Source: Manduca sexta
Taxonomy: Eukaryota; Arthropoda; Insecta; Lepidoptera; Sphingidae
Assembly (NCBI RefSeq): GCF_014839805.1
Contig: NC_051135.1
Location: 13,457,291 to 13,521,290, forward strand
DNA: 64,000 nt
Reading direction: 5' to 3'
Position 1 is the stretch's first letter. Every line of letters starts with the position of its first letter. Made by a program: the position numbers and the translations under genes. Of the stretch, positions 12,101 to 23,193 are shown piece after piece. Under the pieces are notes generated by a model, which had not been told where the DNA came from, did no database searches, and was given only the letters and a program-made list of their open reading frames with translations.

Positions 12101-15100
12101 GGTATCTAAAGTGCGGAAGCAACACAAATATCATCTCAACTGCAACCAATTCGTACCATTTTTTTTTTCTTCAACAGCGTGGTGGCTTAAATTCGGTGGT
12201 TGGCATTATTTATGTTGCCTCTGCTTTAAAATCTGCCGCCATTCACGCTACTGTCATCTCAAGGACGCGGCCTATAACGCCTATGAACAAATTTGACACA
12301 AGTGTCACAACAAAAGTTCAACACCGAGATCATTGTAGCTTCGTTTTACTACAAGAATTATTAGATCAAGAGCAGCAGTTTTGAATGCTGTTGAATGACT
12401 AGACGAGCATGCTGCTTGCCTGATAGTAAGGGATACGACCGCTTATAAACAGTATAATTCTTGATCCTAGTATTACACAACGAACAAGTAATGTAATAAC
12501 TATAAATACATACACAGACATGATACCAAATGTGAGGAAGCTGGTGAGTACGAGCCACTTGAAGTGTGGAGGCTTCAGCAGCGCCATCGCTCTCTGCTTG
12601 CGAGGACCCGGAGCCATCTCGCCGTTGGAGTCACTTGATTCTTCACTTACCGTGTCTGAGGAGCTTTTCAAGGATTTTACCTGCAGAGTAAAGTAACAAT
12701 GTTTTCGTGTTACAGCAGGCATAATCTAGCTAGTGTAGCCGTACTTAAATTAATGCTAATTTTCCTTGCAGTATTAATGTACTAGGTGCACCAGGAACCC
12801 GTGCCTCCAACTAGCAGCTAGGTTCATTTCTAAGTAAGAGTTAAAAGTTTTGATCCTGATGTCATTGAATAAGTTTTGAATAATAATTCCCCCCTTTTTA
12901 AATAAGATATGATTCAAATCTATTCGGGCCTTACAGACATTAACTGCTTTAAATAGATTTATAAGTGACATTTTCCACTTACCTGGTACTCCTCTGGTGC
13001 CAAGCCTGTATTAAAAGAATACACTTTACGCAATACTGCCAATGACTCTTGCCATTTTCCCCTGGCAGCCAGAAACTTAGGGCTCTCCTCTATTCCCAGC
13101 ATAAACAATGCAGCAATGATCAGAGGCAGCACGTAGACCACGGTGAGGAGGCGCCAGGGTCGGAAGACAAGCGTGCCTATCTCAAGCCGCCAGGAATAAG
13201 GAAGGATTAGCCAAGCAAGAACTGGAATTTAAAATAAGAAACCTAATGAGCGATTTGAAAAGAAAAATGCAGGCAATGTTGGCAAGAAGTGAAAACGCTT
13301 CGTGCCAAATATTCGAATAATGCCATTTGACAAAAATACATTTTTATCCGTCAAGAATAATTATTATTCAGTTTTAAAACTAATAATTTTGTCTCTAATT
13401 TATAATAATTAGTATATTTGGATTTTGCTAAGTACTATAATTGTAAAAGTAACGGATACGACGACTTATCTATATCTATACTTATAATAAATCTGTAGAA
13501 AGGTCAATTCTGTACATGAAATATATTTCCAAAATAACTATCAGGGGGTGATTAGGGATCGATACTGGTGCCAAAAATGCAATTAGTAAATTTTTTTTCT
13601 GTCTGTCTATCTGTCTGTCTGTATAACCGTTATAGAAACAAAAACTACTCGACGGATTTCAACGAAACTTGGTACAATTATTTTTCATACTCCTATGCTG
13701 GATATAGTATACTTTTCATCACGCTACAATTAATAGGAGCAGAGCAGTGAAGGGAAATGTTGGGAAAACGGGAGAAGTTACTCCATTTTTTAAGCTTCCG
13801 TCGTGTGTGCAACCTTAATGGTTAAAGCTACACAGAAATCATGTATGACGGAAATGTTCTCCTTAAAATTATATAAAAAATATCCCACGACAGCATATGT
13901 CTATCTTTTATGGTTGACTCACAATAACACGTGTAACTCCCGATAGCTTAGCAGTTCGAAGCTTTCTCATTATATTTGTCTACTCTTACGTTTATAACAC
14001 TCTCAGTCATCCCTAATTAAAAAAGTTAACATTATTAAATATTCCATAAAAAATAATCATAGAAATCGGTATAGAAACACCAAAGTTATACATGAAATAC
14101 GCTAATAATAAGCCATCACGCGTGAATACTGAATCATGCTATATGCTTCCTTCGATTTCACCAGGATCCCATCATCAGACCCTGACCGGACAGTCGGACC
14201 ACCTGCATACCACCATACATTAAAAAACATCCCGACAAATTGAGCACCTCCTCCATTTTTGAAGTCTGAAATCCACGCGGGCGAAGCTGCGGGCGGAACC
14301 TAGTTTTTGAATAAGAAGCCTTTGAGCTAATTTTTCCCTTTTGGCTTACGTTCCTCTAGATTTAACCATGCTGCATGGTTATTCCCTACCTTTATTTATT
14401 TACTTTGTTTTACACACAAAACAGGTTACGAGCATGTGTACTTAATGCTAAAAGTGAGGTTTGTTAACATAATTAAAGCCCAAAACTTGTGTTTACTTTT
14501 TCAATACGGGTTGCAAAAGATTTTATCAAAGTTGTTGCAAAAACAATTAGGATTGAAAAATAAGGTATAAGAAATGTATTATATCTTCTTTACTCAGAAA
14601 ATCCCTAGAATAAATCATGTGTGCAATGAACTATAAAAGTCGCAAAAAATTCACATCGTATAGTCCCATAAACTTATCTGGCCCGGTGAGAAAGTCGCTG
14701 TTATGTCAGCGAATGGCAGGCAGATTGACTTTTCAAAGCGATGTCGTTAGTTCCTCTTTCGGCCACCGGACCAGATAAGTTTGTGACACTATACACGGAT
14801 AGAATGTCATCATGTCAAATAACATCCCTACACAAAAGACGTAAAATAAATGACCTTTATTTTTACAAATTACTAAATAACAGAATTAATTGTCCTCAAC
14901 TATTATGCAGGATAAATACATCGATTCCCAGAACTTTACCTCGTCTCAATGTCTATAAACTGTTTAAAAGCCGTAAACGCACAACAAACTTGGGGGAAAA
15001 CTCACCAATAACACGGATGATGCAATTGTGTAACTATCTTCCACGGTCACTTGATATACATATTTCAAGATAACTTTCATGCATTTAAGAACAAAATTAA

Positions 15101-18100
15101 CGCTCACTTTATATTATAGTAATACTTCCTATTAGTGTGTATACCTAATTATTGAATTTCAATCCTATGTAATACACTCTTACGAAACGTTTTCCTATAA
15201 AATTTGTTGTAAACTATTTAGTGATGTAAGCTAATACATGTAAGCTGTGGTTGCCTACTTGATGAGCGCAGAATTTAGCTAATGTTGTATGCGTATTATG
15301 TTATTTTTTTTTTGCTTATATTGTTACTGTGCATCATCTACTGATAATCCGAAACGACGAATAAATAAATATGTGAAAAATTACATAATTTTCACCTTTA
15401 TAAGCTTCAGATGGTTATTTAAACTTAGGAAATGTTAGATGTATATATATGCGTCTGTAGTTATAAGTGGGACAATAATTGAATTTTACCTGGACTGAAG
15501 ATTGACAGCTGCACGACCAGCCCGTTAGATACGAGTACAGTTATATCTCGATACTTCATTGGCATGATCTCGCACGCGTATGCGAAGCAGAGCGACGAGG
15601 GACACGATAAACTGGAAAAAGGGTGCGATATACTAGTATTGTGTATTGTACTTTCAGGGGCAGTAGATGAGATGCCGTTTAACAATCGTTAACGCTAATA
15701 GAAAACATTTTTTTTTATAAGGCTACGACTATGTTACTTGCACCTAATGCTGAGTAAAATGGGATCCAATAGAATGTCGACTTACGAGAGTTGATTACCC
15801 CTCAGCAGTTGACACAATTATGCCGACCTACTGGAATCGGATGTATACAGGCTGAACCTAGAACGCGACACACTTACGTGGGCAACTATGACAGGTATGA
15901 CAATTTCTTGTGCTGGGTGCAAGTGCAGAAGGTAAATTTATTTGTCGCGAGTCGATGTGATACAACACAATTATAATTTATTTGAACAAATTTCACATAT
16001 ATATTTTACTTTTTAACTAGATACTCACAACAAAGAGCCAGCCAGTTTAAATAGCGCGAACCCCAGGAGATTCGGCATGAATGCAGCAGCCAGGCCCAAG
16101 AGCCCCGACATAGCTGACGAGATGATTAGCACTGGTTTTCGGCCCAGGGTGTCCGCCGCGCGACCCCACAGCGCCGCCGTCATTATCACTCCTGGAACAA
16201 TGTGCAATAATAGCAATCCTGTATTTTATACTGTCTCTTCGCTGGCCACGGGCGTCCTCTAACACTGATAGGGGTCTAGGCCTTATCCTACCACGCTGGC
16301 CTAGAGCGGGTTCATTCGGTAAAGTTTCTTGGTTACCTAGTATATGAGGTGATATTATGTCTAGGGAACACTGGCCTATATAAAAGATATAAATCTAAGG
16401 CAATGCGCCATTGTTTGGCGACTGCAATATAAATTAATAAGTGCGTCTTTCGGCATCGCCTAATATTCTTTTATGCCAGATCAGTCGCCTAGTAAATGTG
16501 ACGATGAAATAATTCCACTAAACTGATCTTGGTTTTGGCAATTAATTATAAACGTAACGACTACCTTTGGCCAAAAAAATGTTTATAAAATATAACCATT
16601 AACCATTGATGACGTAAATACGCGCCTGCAAAGGTCTATTTACTGAATATATGACCGATTTGATTTGGGGGCAGTGTAACGATACCGGGATACTATGATT
16701 AAAAAAATACTGCAAATTTGCTATAATCACCTACATCGCATATTCTTCGTAGATGTTCACTCTTGACAGAGTGGTCGTGGTACGATTAAAAATTTACCGT
16801 TTTGCGGGGCGTCGCTAATGCGTCGGTGTTTGGCGGAAGCATTCGTTTTTAGAGGATCTATCAACTAAATGTTAACAAAGAATGACTCATGCTAAACCGC
16901 GTCGGGTCCGAGCCGGTTCCATGCCTGTAATTTACAAAAACGGCTCTCGACCGAGCAATTACCATTGCGCCGTGATGAAGTCTACTCCTCCGAGCAAAAA
17001 TAGTGTTGCAATTAGACTACCATGCTTCTAGAAACTGTAGCTTCATAATATATTTATTTCATTAAGCAAGATATCTTGATCTGTCGTATTCCATTTTGGA
17101 GGACATCAACAGTTTTATTACCTGATCTACTGACTCACGAAGACAAAATTATCATTAATTAATTTAATCAGTGCTTTTTTATTTGTATGATTAGCAAATC
17201 GTGTATAAAAGCAATTAATTGATATTAATTTAGATAATTGACACTAGGCAAATAGAATTTTTTCGTAATCATCATTTTGAATACCTAAAATTATCGCTAT
17301 TATTGGTATTTACCATCTACGTCAAATGATGAAATAGCGTTCGTTGAAGAAGCGAGGTACGATCTGAACCCACGCTGGTGATCAGACGGATACTAGCCTG
17401 AAAGACACGGCCACAATTTTGGCAACGGATTTGTGTACCCGTATTGTATGAATGTAAAACGGAGCGGCCGCGCCGAATTTCGCAATTGTGGGCTAGCTGT
17501 TTATAGCAGGTATAATTGTAAGCTGAAACACCGTCTGATGCTTCGGTTTAAAGATAATGCAAAGCGTGAAATAAAACATCTCGTTGTATGGAAACCTGTA
17601 TACCTGACATTTGTGATAAGAATTTCGGTGTGTGAAGTCTGCCAATATACATTAGGCCTGTACAGCTGTGGGATAGTATATATACAAGGCTGATATTACT
17701 ACGAAAATATATCTACTTACCAATATTAGGTATGGATGTGAGAATGCCCTTCAGGTTCTGTGGGATCTCAAGGTCACACGTGGCGGCCGGCATTATGAAT
17801 GCGATGCCGATCATCTCTAGCACGGACGCCAGCAACGTAAACAGCATCAGGCTGCTGTGGAACCACTGATACTTTCCGAAACCTGATAAATTAACGTTCA
17901 TTATAGAAAGAGTATGTATTTCAAATGCGGCGATAGCCTAGTTGGGTGTGGAACGGACTGCCGAGACGAATGTCCGCAGGTTCAAATCCCAAAGGCACAC
18001 ACCTCTGACTTTTCTAAAAAATCATGTGTGTATTCTTTGTGAATTTATCGTTCGCTTTAATGGTGAAGGAAAACATCGTGAGGAAACCTGCACATCTGAG

Positions 18101-20360
18101 AAGTTCTCTATAGGAATTTCGAAGGTGTGTGAAGTCTACCAATCCGCACTAGGCCAGCGTGGTGGACTAAGGCCTAATCCCTCTCAGTAGTAGAGGAGGC
18201 CCGTGCTCAGCAGTGGGCAAGTATATAATACAGGGCTGATATTATTATTATTATATATGTATTTCATGAGCCAGTGAAGAAGCAAGTGATTGCCATCCTG
18301 CATGAAAGATTGGCAACGATTCGATTCTTATTATAGAATGGCTGTTTGGATAAATAATCAAAATTAACGCTCGCTAAGTGCGTTCACAATATGACCTGTA
18401 GCCATCCAGTGACACCAAACCCTATTTACAACGCACGGCATACCAACTAAAACTCCGCGGTGGCCCATTTCAGCGCATTAGGGACGGCTGCGGGCTTCCT
18501 CCGACGGAAGTGTTGTAAGTCCTCGTCCGCAGCCGCCTCTGCGCGGTGCCACCTGATGCGGTCCGTCTCCTATTCGGGGCACAGAAGCACCCACGCAACC
18601 GATGGACGCTCTCAGCATAAATGGTAGCAATAGGCCACCTTCTACGCTGCCATCCATCCCGGGGACACCACAATGTGGTAAACATGCACAATGTACTCTA
18701 AAGGCAGACAGCATACAGGACCTCCAATGGCCCCTATTAGTCGTCTTATACGACAGGTAGGGTAAACCATGGTAGAATTCTCCAAACGCCCCCAATCCAC
18801 AAAACGGATCTGATTACGCCTAATGTTATGTAATATACTTAATAGAATGGCTTTTGTTTTCACTTTTTTGCTATTTTATGTTAATTATCATTTTTATGTT
18901 GTGACTACAGAGGATATTATGGTAGTCCTGATTTAAACGAAATAAAACTAACTTTCGGATTCTTCACTAGAAAGTCCGTCTCGTGACCATGAAGGTTTTC
19001 GAAACTTCGGGACGAAATCGATTATAAATGACCGCAATAAATCTGAAAAAATGATTTATTTCGATGTCTAACATTTGTGTAAAAAAAATTCTTGAAGGTG
19101 ACAGTGAAGTTTGTAATTCAAGCTTCAGGAGTACGTGATATGCAGCCGAGGACTTGATAGTAATAGTAACAATTTAGTGGATGTATTCTAAGGGCGTATG
19201 TTTGGCAGGCAATAGGCTTGGTGTGATACAGCGTTCTCATACAACTACGTAAATGCGCTTGCGTAGTCGTGCAAAAGCATATTCATTAAAAAAAAAAAAC
19301 CTTGTTATTTCGCGTGAAAGAAATGCATGTAATCCGAGATTGTGTCGAAATGAAATCGTTTTTTTCTTTTCAATATTCAACTCACCAATATTGTAATCAG
19401 ATGTAATATTAATGATAAGCGCAAAAATTATAAATATCATACTTTTCGTCACATGTAGCAAATCATTAGGTTAAATATTAGCTGCTGTGGTACTAATGGA
19501 AAATAAATAAATAACTATATTTCAGTAAACAGTGGTGGTTAACTAATTAGGGACACTGACCTGGTAAGGTAACGGGACCATAGATAGTTAACTTTATTTT
19601 CAAATCTTCTCAAAATAAAAAGTATCATGATTGAACATATAGAAAAATCTTTGATTATTTTAATCTAAATTAGGTACTAACGCAAAAAATATATAATTTG
19701 CATAATAAATACATCTGTCCACTCACGTGAAAAGAAAAATTACACAATAAAAGTCGTAGAAGGTTGCTGGATGTGGGCCGCTTCCAATAGATCGAAATAT
19801 TTGGGGGAGGCCTGTGTTCAGCAATGCACATCTTGTGGCTGATTATGATGATGACGGATATTAACATAAAAACACGAATCACAATGAAGAATACTGCTTG
19901 TGCTTAAATAATTTCTTATTACCGCTATAAACTGAATTATTTTATTGGTAGGTATATAATGGTTTTGAAATCGGTTTTATTTTTAGTTCAAAAGTTCAAT
20001 CTAATGATCTAATTGAATTTAACACATAAAAATAATTCCCACCTTCTATTATTTTAAAAATTTCCTGACGAATCTTCTAAGTTTAAAGTTTAAAGATAAT
20101 ATTTTTAATATTGTAGCAATTTCAAACTTCATTAAATACATACCAAAAATAATTTATAAACTCCTATTGAATTGTGAGAAGTTCCCTTCTGGATATTCGA
20201 AGTTCAAGGTCAAATAACATTCTTATTACAGTAGCATTTACCTTTACCGTCACTTTCACTGACCTGCCAGATCTAAAGCATCTTCTAAATCCAAATTCTC
20301 CACCTCATTTACTTTAGTCTCAACTATCAAGTCACTTTGCACGTCAACCTTTCCCTTCAT
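3033..20360 (-). CDS. SV2-like MFS transporter A (11 exons, 514 aa)
   Basis: Join of minus-strand exons 20360-20264, 17882-17721, 16191-16029, 15611-15490, 13221-12983, 12680-12514, 11631-11523, 11308-11121, 10412-10314, 5774-5647 and 3103-3033. The total is 1545 nt including TAG, and every junction keeps frame at GT-AG. The product is a 12-helix membrane protein of the MFS, closest by pattern to insect synaptic vesicle glycoprotein 2-like transporters. It has the family stretch CDLEIPQNLKGIL after TM1, MFS motif A (GRAADTLGRK) after TM2, RPWRLL before TM6 and an ESPKFLAARG loop after TM6. Between TM7 and TM8 it has only about 45 residues, shorter than in vertebrate SV2. The substrate is unknown. 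A Ser-rich acidic stretch in exon 6 may be a phosphorylation site. It is the most diverged of the three copies, and its introns are the largest. Confidence 0.85.
3104..5646. other. Gene A intron 10
   Basis: 2.5 kb, against about 0.65-0.7 kb in B and C. The extra sequence includes two LINE- or SINE-like pieces (about 4650-4810 and 4880-5290) absent from the other copies. No host coding sequence is seen. Confidence 0.5.
4650..5290 (-). repeat. Interspersed repeat fragments, A only
   Basis: The piece from about 4664 (tttatttattattaagcacaaaacagg) has a relative at 14380-14500, like a LINE 3' end on the minus strand. The GC-richer block 4980-5290 has no counterpart in B or C. Family not recognised. 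Confidence 0.35.
5647..5774 (-). CDS. Gene A exon 10
   Basis: Encodes TM11 (GTAVGAVLMFGRLGSAVG) and the start of TM12. Apart from the last complete residue, the protein is identical in A, B and C. Donor GTAAGT at 5646-5645. Confidence 0.87.
7691..8012 (-). mobile_element. tRNA-derived SINE, minus strand
   Basis: Same family as the copies at 17924, 52774, 56825 and 62541. In minus sense it reads a tRNA-like head (cgatagcgtagttggg, then B box ggtttaaatccc), the body, and a tail ending in (att)n. It is more diverged than the 17924 and 62541 copies, so older. Confidence 0.75.
8890..9235 (-). mobile_element. Helitron-like non-autonomous element, reverse orientation
   Basis: Contains gctcgctgctccgctcgcgtg and the long motif of lepidopteran repeats around cccgggatagaaagtagcc, ending near ttcttcaggttaatataat, which reads as a degenerate reverse of the Helitron 5' start. 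The exact ends are unclear. Confidence 0.4.
9658..10221 (+). mobile_element. LEP1-like non-autonomous Helitron
   Basis: Starts TCCTACTAATATTATAAATG and ends with a short GC hairpin (acgcgggcgaagccgcg) followed 10 bases later by CTAGT, the hallmark of lepidopteran LEP1 Helitrons. The middle repeats the 'tctgtctgt...atcgattttctcaaaatc' type core twice in diverged form, so it may be two copies in tandem. Confidence 0.65.
10314..10412 (-). CDS. Gene A exon 9
   Basis: Encodes TM10 and the RLFPTSLR loop before TM11. A reads LLVGVAISSLQ where B and C read VLVGVTMSSLQ and ILAAVTMSCLQ, so this helix is variable between copies. Confidence 0.85.
10413..11120. other. Gene A intron 8
   Basis: Shares a repeat (10735-10860, tcgcgttccgggatcagcc) with B (26040-26175) and C (about 41160-41280), so that insertion predates the array. 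Nothing coding. Confidence 0.5.
11121..11308 (-). CDS. Gene A exon 8
   Basis: Second half of the luminal loop (SDTGACVDDISHE), TM8, the PLSKKVVLV link and TM9. Acceptor TCTAG is the same in all copies. A has FRILVI and MAGS against FQIMVI and MAAS in B and C. Confidence 0.85.
11523..11631 (-). CDS. Gene A exon 7
   Basis: Encodes LNGLFLFAPDILNR at the end of TM7 and the first half of the luminal loop (DGSADEVGTICVLLN). Donor GTAAGT. Confidence 0.85.
11632..12513. other. Gene A intron 6
   Basis: Has an A-only insertion at about 11755-12062 relative to C, then sequence shared with C (12063-12340), then an old piece of the repeat family found in full at 29970-30283 (12400-12465). Confidence 0.5.
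11755..12062. repeat. A-specific insertion of unknown type
   Basis: Gene C runs directly from ctttctttaagtacag to accagcc, while A has about 310 extra bases between the same flanks (starting cctgccgcggt, ending cgccgttacagg). The ends are weakly inverted. No target duplication or coding sequence could be shown. Confidence 0.4.
12514..12680 (-). CDS. Gene A exon 6
   Basis: Encodes the central cytosolic loop, rich in Ser and acidic residues (SSSDTVSEESSDSNGE), then PGPRK and TM7. I chose donor GTATGT at 12513-12512 because only this joins exon 7 in frame and it is conserved in all copies. Confidence 0.82.
12983..13221 (-). CDS. Gene A exon 5
   Basis: The longest exon. It covers the end of TM5 (LAWLILPYSWRLEIG), RPWRLL, TM6 and the ESPKFLAARGKWQESL cytosolic loop. 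A has GIEESPK where B and C have GMQESPK. Confidence 0.88.
13475..14303 (+). mobile_element. LEP1-like non-autonomous Helitron
   Basis: Begins TCTATACTTATAATAAATC, has a TCTG-rich microsatellite-like part (about 13600-13620), and ends with the gcgggcgaagctgcgggc hairpin and CTAGT at 14299-14303. Absent from B and C at the same place. Confidence 0.65.
14658..14798. mobile_element. Small MITE with inverted ends
   Basis: Ends read ATAGTCCCATAAACTTATCT and, inverted, ATAGTGTCACAAACTTATCT, continuing as GG then a (c/t)ccggtg match. Total about 140 bp. Confidence 0.55.
14790..15375 (+). pseudogene. LINE 3' end with reverse transcriptase C-terminus
   Basis: A plus-strand frame (14741-15073) reads a typical end of a non-LTR polymerase: SLHKRRKINDLYFYKLLNN, then a Cys/Pro segment, NSPITRMMQLCN and a SLDI stretch. 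After the stop come about 300 bases of AT-rich 3' UTR ending in (aata)n at about 15360. It is strongly 5'-truncated and sits within a host intron, so it is not a host gene. Confidence 0.65.
15490..15611 (-). CDS. Gene A exon 4
   Basis: Encodes the rest of TM4, the EIMPMKYRD loop and most of TM5. The loop is identical in all three copies while the TM5 residues differ strongly (LVVQLSIFSP in A), so this helix is one of the fastest-changing parts. Confidence 0.85.
16029..16191 (-). CDS. Gene A exon 3
   Basis: Encodes the end of TM2, MFS motif A (WGRAADTLGRK), TM3 and the start of TM4. Donor GTGAGT, acceptor TTCCAG. A has VIMTAAL where B and C have VILTATL. Confidence 0.85.
16192..17720. other. 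Gene A intron 2
   Basis: Bases 16260-16340 carry an old minus-strand SINE scrap shared with C (45485-45560). Bases 17460-17700 carry an ancient SINE-like copy shared by all three genes. The remainder is AT-rich with a few blocks shared with B and C. Nothing coding. Confidence 0.5.
17460..17700 (+). repeat. Ancient SINE-like repeat, shared by all three genes
   Basis: Ends with gtgggatagtatatatacaaggctgatatta just inside the exon 2 donor. The same copy sits at 32655-32940 in B and 48100-48370 in C, so it was fixed before the gene was duplicated. Confidence 0.55.
17721..17882 (-). CDS. Gene A exon 2
   Basis: Encodes GFGKYQWFHSS, TM1 and the CDLEIPQ loop, then the start of TM2. Acceptor ATCAG, donor GTAAGT. 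A has FIMP and PQN where B and C share FVMP and PDN. Confidence 0.85.
17924..18255 (+). mobile_element. tRNA-derived SINE with 11-bp target duplication
   Basis: A box tagcctagttgg and B box ggttcaaatccc lie in the first 75 bases; the tail is ctgatatta(tta)n. It is flanked on both sides by tatgtatttca (17913-17923 and 18256-18266). The matching sites in B (about 33150) and C (about 48580) are empty. RNA polymerase III promoter boxes make it look like a tRNA, but it is a SINE. Confidence 0.9.
18380..18800. repeat. GC-rich LINE-type repeat, shared by all three genes
   Basis: Starts near gacaccaaaccctatttac and ends near gacaggtagggtaaaccatgg. Relatives lie at the same intron position in B (33270-33450) and C (48700-48960), and a further piece at 54190-54340. 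Pre-duplication insertion; class not certain. Confidence 0.45.
20264..20360 (-). CDS. Gene A exon 1 (start)
   Basis: Holds the ATG and residues 1-32 (MKGKVDVQSD...), an acidic cytosolic N-terminus ending LEDALDLA that fits the position of the family's DEALEL-type segment. The donor GTCAGT splits a Gly codon. The same start is used in B; C differs at residues 2-4. Confidence 0.75.
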
Positions 20361-23121
20361 TTTTCTTTGAGTGTAACAAAATTTACAAATAATTTTGAAC
20401 CTATTTCCTTAGTTAAGTTCCGTAGTTGTATTAGTTAGGCAGTCGGTAGCATTATATTTATTATCGTCGTCTATTTTGATAAAGATAACAATATGAATCT
20501 TATTATATTTCGATACCCCAGTAATTGTCCAACTCATTCGGATAAGATTGTAAACAGAATTGATAAAAACTAAATAATTCAGTGTATACATATACAGGAT
20601 CATTTTGACATAGCGTTACTAAATGAAACTAAGTACTGTCTTCCACCTTTGCTCCCATTGTGCCAAAACTCTTCCATTAATAATTAATATTTTCACGAAA
20701 AATCCTGGTTTTAATATTCTGATTTTTTTATCATTTTGTACTTTAATGTGAATATGACGTGTGCGTGAGCGCACTTCTGATTGAAAGTATGATGTTGCCG
20801 CTGTAACGAATTCTTAGTAGTAGTGGCTTTAGGGCGCGTAAAATTAAAATGACTTTTTATTAATTTTTATTTTGTCCGAAACTTACACTTTTTTATTTTA
20901 CATCTACGGCCCAAGTTACTTATTGTAAAGTATTATTTCCAAGTAGATAGATATGTGGTTTCATTTAGTAACGCGAAGTCAAAATAACTGTATAATTATT
21001 ACATATTTTTCCACTTAAACAAATACGAAAAATATATCAACAACCGGTAAATTTATATCTTTATTGCTACTTCTTTATTAAATTATAATTTATTTATTTC
21101 CAATGAGTGCAATTTGGTTACATTCGATGAGTTGTGAGGAGTCTCGAAAATATATCTCATAACATTTTTAAGCTATACCGTCATTTCATACATGAAACTG
21201 GTTATTATTAAAGCTACTTTATGTGATTTAATTTAATGGTCTTTCGATTAGAGAATAAGCTTAAAAATAGGTGATAATCTCTATAGAAATTTAAAACCCT
21301 TAAGTAGGTAAGATTCGAATTTTTTTGTAATAACACTTCTAAAGTTAGTATGATAAGGTTCGCAAAATCAGATAGAAGTCCCGATCAGTGTTAAGAAGTG
21401 CGAAATTTAATTTTTTTATTCTTAGGCGTAGTCTTAACTGCGGTATATATGCGGTAAGTATAGTATATAGGTTAAATTAGAAAATGCATTTTTATCCTTT
21501 ATTTACATTGCAATAGTAAAATTACTTTTGACGGCGCGCATACCTCAAAATATTCATTTGTTCTCAGCCTTAAACTTAATTGTCGAAACAATCATTATCG
21601 GCTAATTATAATCTATGTACACGTATCTATTTAATTAGTTGTCTTTAAATTTGTATACAAATGCCGCATTATACTTAATTAGTTTTAGAATACAACATAT
21701 TAATAAAATTACTTAAAAACGGATATTGACATTTTATACTATAAAATTCATTTTGCTGTTTTCAAATTGTTACAAATTCAAGATGGTGCTGTTCCTGCTG
21801 CGCAATGGTTGCTCTGCTATTGTGGGTAATAATGAATGTCGGTGTTTACTTACCATCATGTGTTTTATTAGCTTACAAAACATCTGTACCTACCTCATTT
21901 ATTTTATTTACGCAATATAATAAGGGTATAAGTTGTTTAAAAAACCATATACTTTTTAGGTTTCTCAAATTATGAATTATGATGGTGCATTGGGAAAAAC
22001 TGTACTTAGGAGTAACATCATAGATTTAAATCATTAGATAAGCCCTGAACTCCTTGAAAATGTCCACTATTTATGTCTGTGTGTCTATCGGAAAAATAAA
22101 AATGTAATCAATATCACAAACATTTATTAGTAAAATATTACTATAATACCAATACACAAATTCAAGAAGATAAGGTCTGGTTGAATGAAAACATCAGTCA
22201 TAAAAAATTAAATGACTGACCATCGAATAAAACGAGTTTATAAAATTTGTGTCTTTTTGTAGTTTTTTTTTCTTGTAGTTATTTTTGATAAACAAAGTAA
22301 ATTTTATATAACAGATTTAGAGACTTAATAGCGTAATCCACGTGCAGTGTGCACCCTTCACTGCTTACTACAACCGACTACGACGTCAAGAGTGAGCTCA
22401 CTCTTCCCAACGATGACACAATTCCGTGCGGCTGCAGTATGGGCGGGCACATCTAATGATTTAAATCTGTGGGTAACATCGTATTAATAAAATTTTTTGT
22501 TATATTTGACAACATTTCATGCGATGCCATCTTGTTCCCTAAATTCCGATAATTTACGTTTCATTCCGACTAGTAGGTAATAGGGTTACAGTGGTAATAA
22601 ATATATAAAAACGGGTACTGTTTCGTCTCAGATGAACGAAATGAAAGTTTTGGCAAAGAAGGAATAAATAAGACCTTGGATTTTTCAGAATGTACTTTAA
22701 TTGTTGAACAACACATTTAATTTTTTGCTTATGACTAGTGCGCACACCGATTGCGAAAAAGTGAAGTCTTGTCGTTATAATGCGGGTGGTAGTAAAAAAA
22801 ATCCATCATCGTACAATGAAGTTACAATTTACTAGAGAGTCACAGATTGCGGCTTTATAGCGATTAGGCACATTACCAGGTACCTAAAACTATTTACAAA
22901 ACAAAATTAGCTTTTAAATAAGTACATATTGGGAAATTTAAGTACTTAATATTGAATTGGTTAGATCAGAATATATTCCGTCCATAGACTTGAAATTCCT
23001 CTTAATATATACGGTGTCAGAGATTAGTCGAACTATACTTATGAAGGTCCTATCTTTCCACAGGTTGCCTTAATACGTGTTACAGCTTTCTTGTAAGTAC
23101 AGCTTTGTAAACATAAACTGT

Positions 23122-23126
<5 letters not shown>

Positions 23127-23190
<64 letters not shown>
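23127..23190. repeat. (AT)n microsatellite
   Basis: About 30 uninterrupted AT units, flanked by ttataa and tttacg. The B and C spacers have only a short (ac/at) remnant at the matching place (36225-36260 and 52525-52560). Confidence 0.9.

Positions 23191-23193
<3 letters not shown>

Larger units (their letters stand above)
13222..15489. other. Gene A intron 4
   Basis: Contains a Helitron (13475-14303), a LINE-like scrap (14380-14500), a small MITE (14658-14798) and a LINE 3' end (14790-15375). The equivalent introns in B and C are under 1 kb and lack these elements. Confidence 0.6.
17883..20263. other. Gene A intron 1
   Basis: Holds a young SINE (17924-18255), a GC-rich repeat (about 18380-18800) shared with B and C, and a short RTE/SINE-type tail (19795-19860, ending in gatgatgac). 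No coding sequence recognised. Confidence 0.5.

Noticed and set aside
17942..18190. Open frame of 82 residues and tRNA-like boxes
   Set aside because: The whole stretch is a SINE with a target duplication; its tRNA-like head does not fold as a complete tRNA, and the frame is a by-product (related frames appear in its other copies).
18470..18863. Overlapping minus frames of 73-105 residues
   Set aside because: They fall on the GC-rich repeat shared by all three introns; the frames are not kept in B and C.
20409..20603. Minus frame of 64 residues just upstream of gene A exon 1
   Set aside because: In B the matching DNA is read in another frame together with exon 1, and the frame is broken in C. 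This is 5' flank, not a gene.
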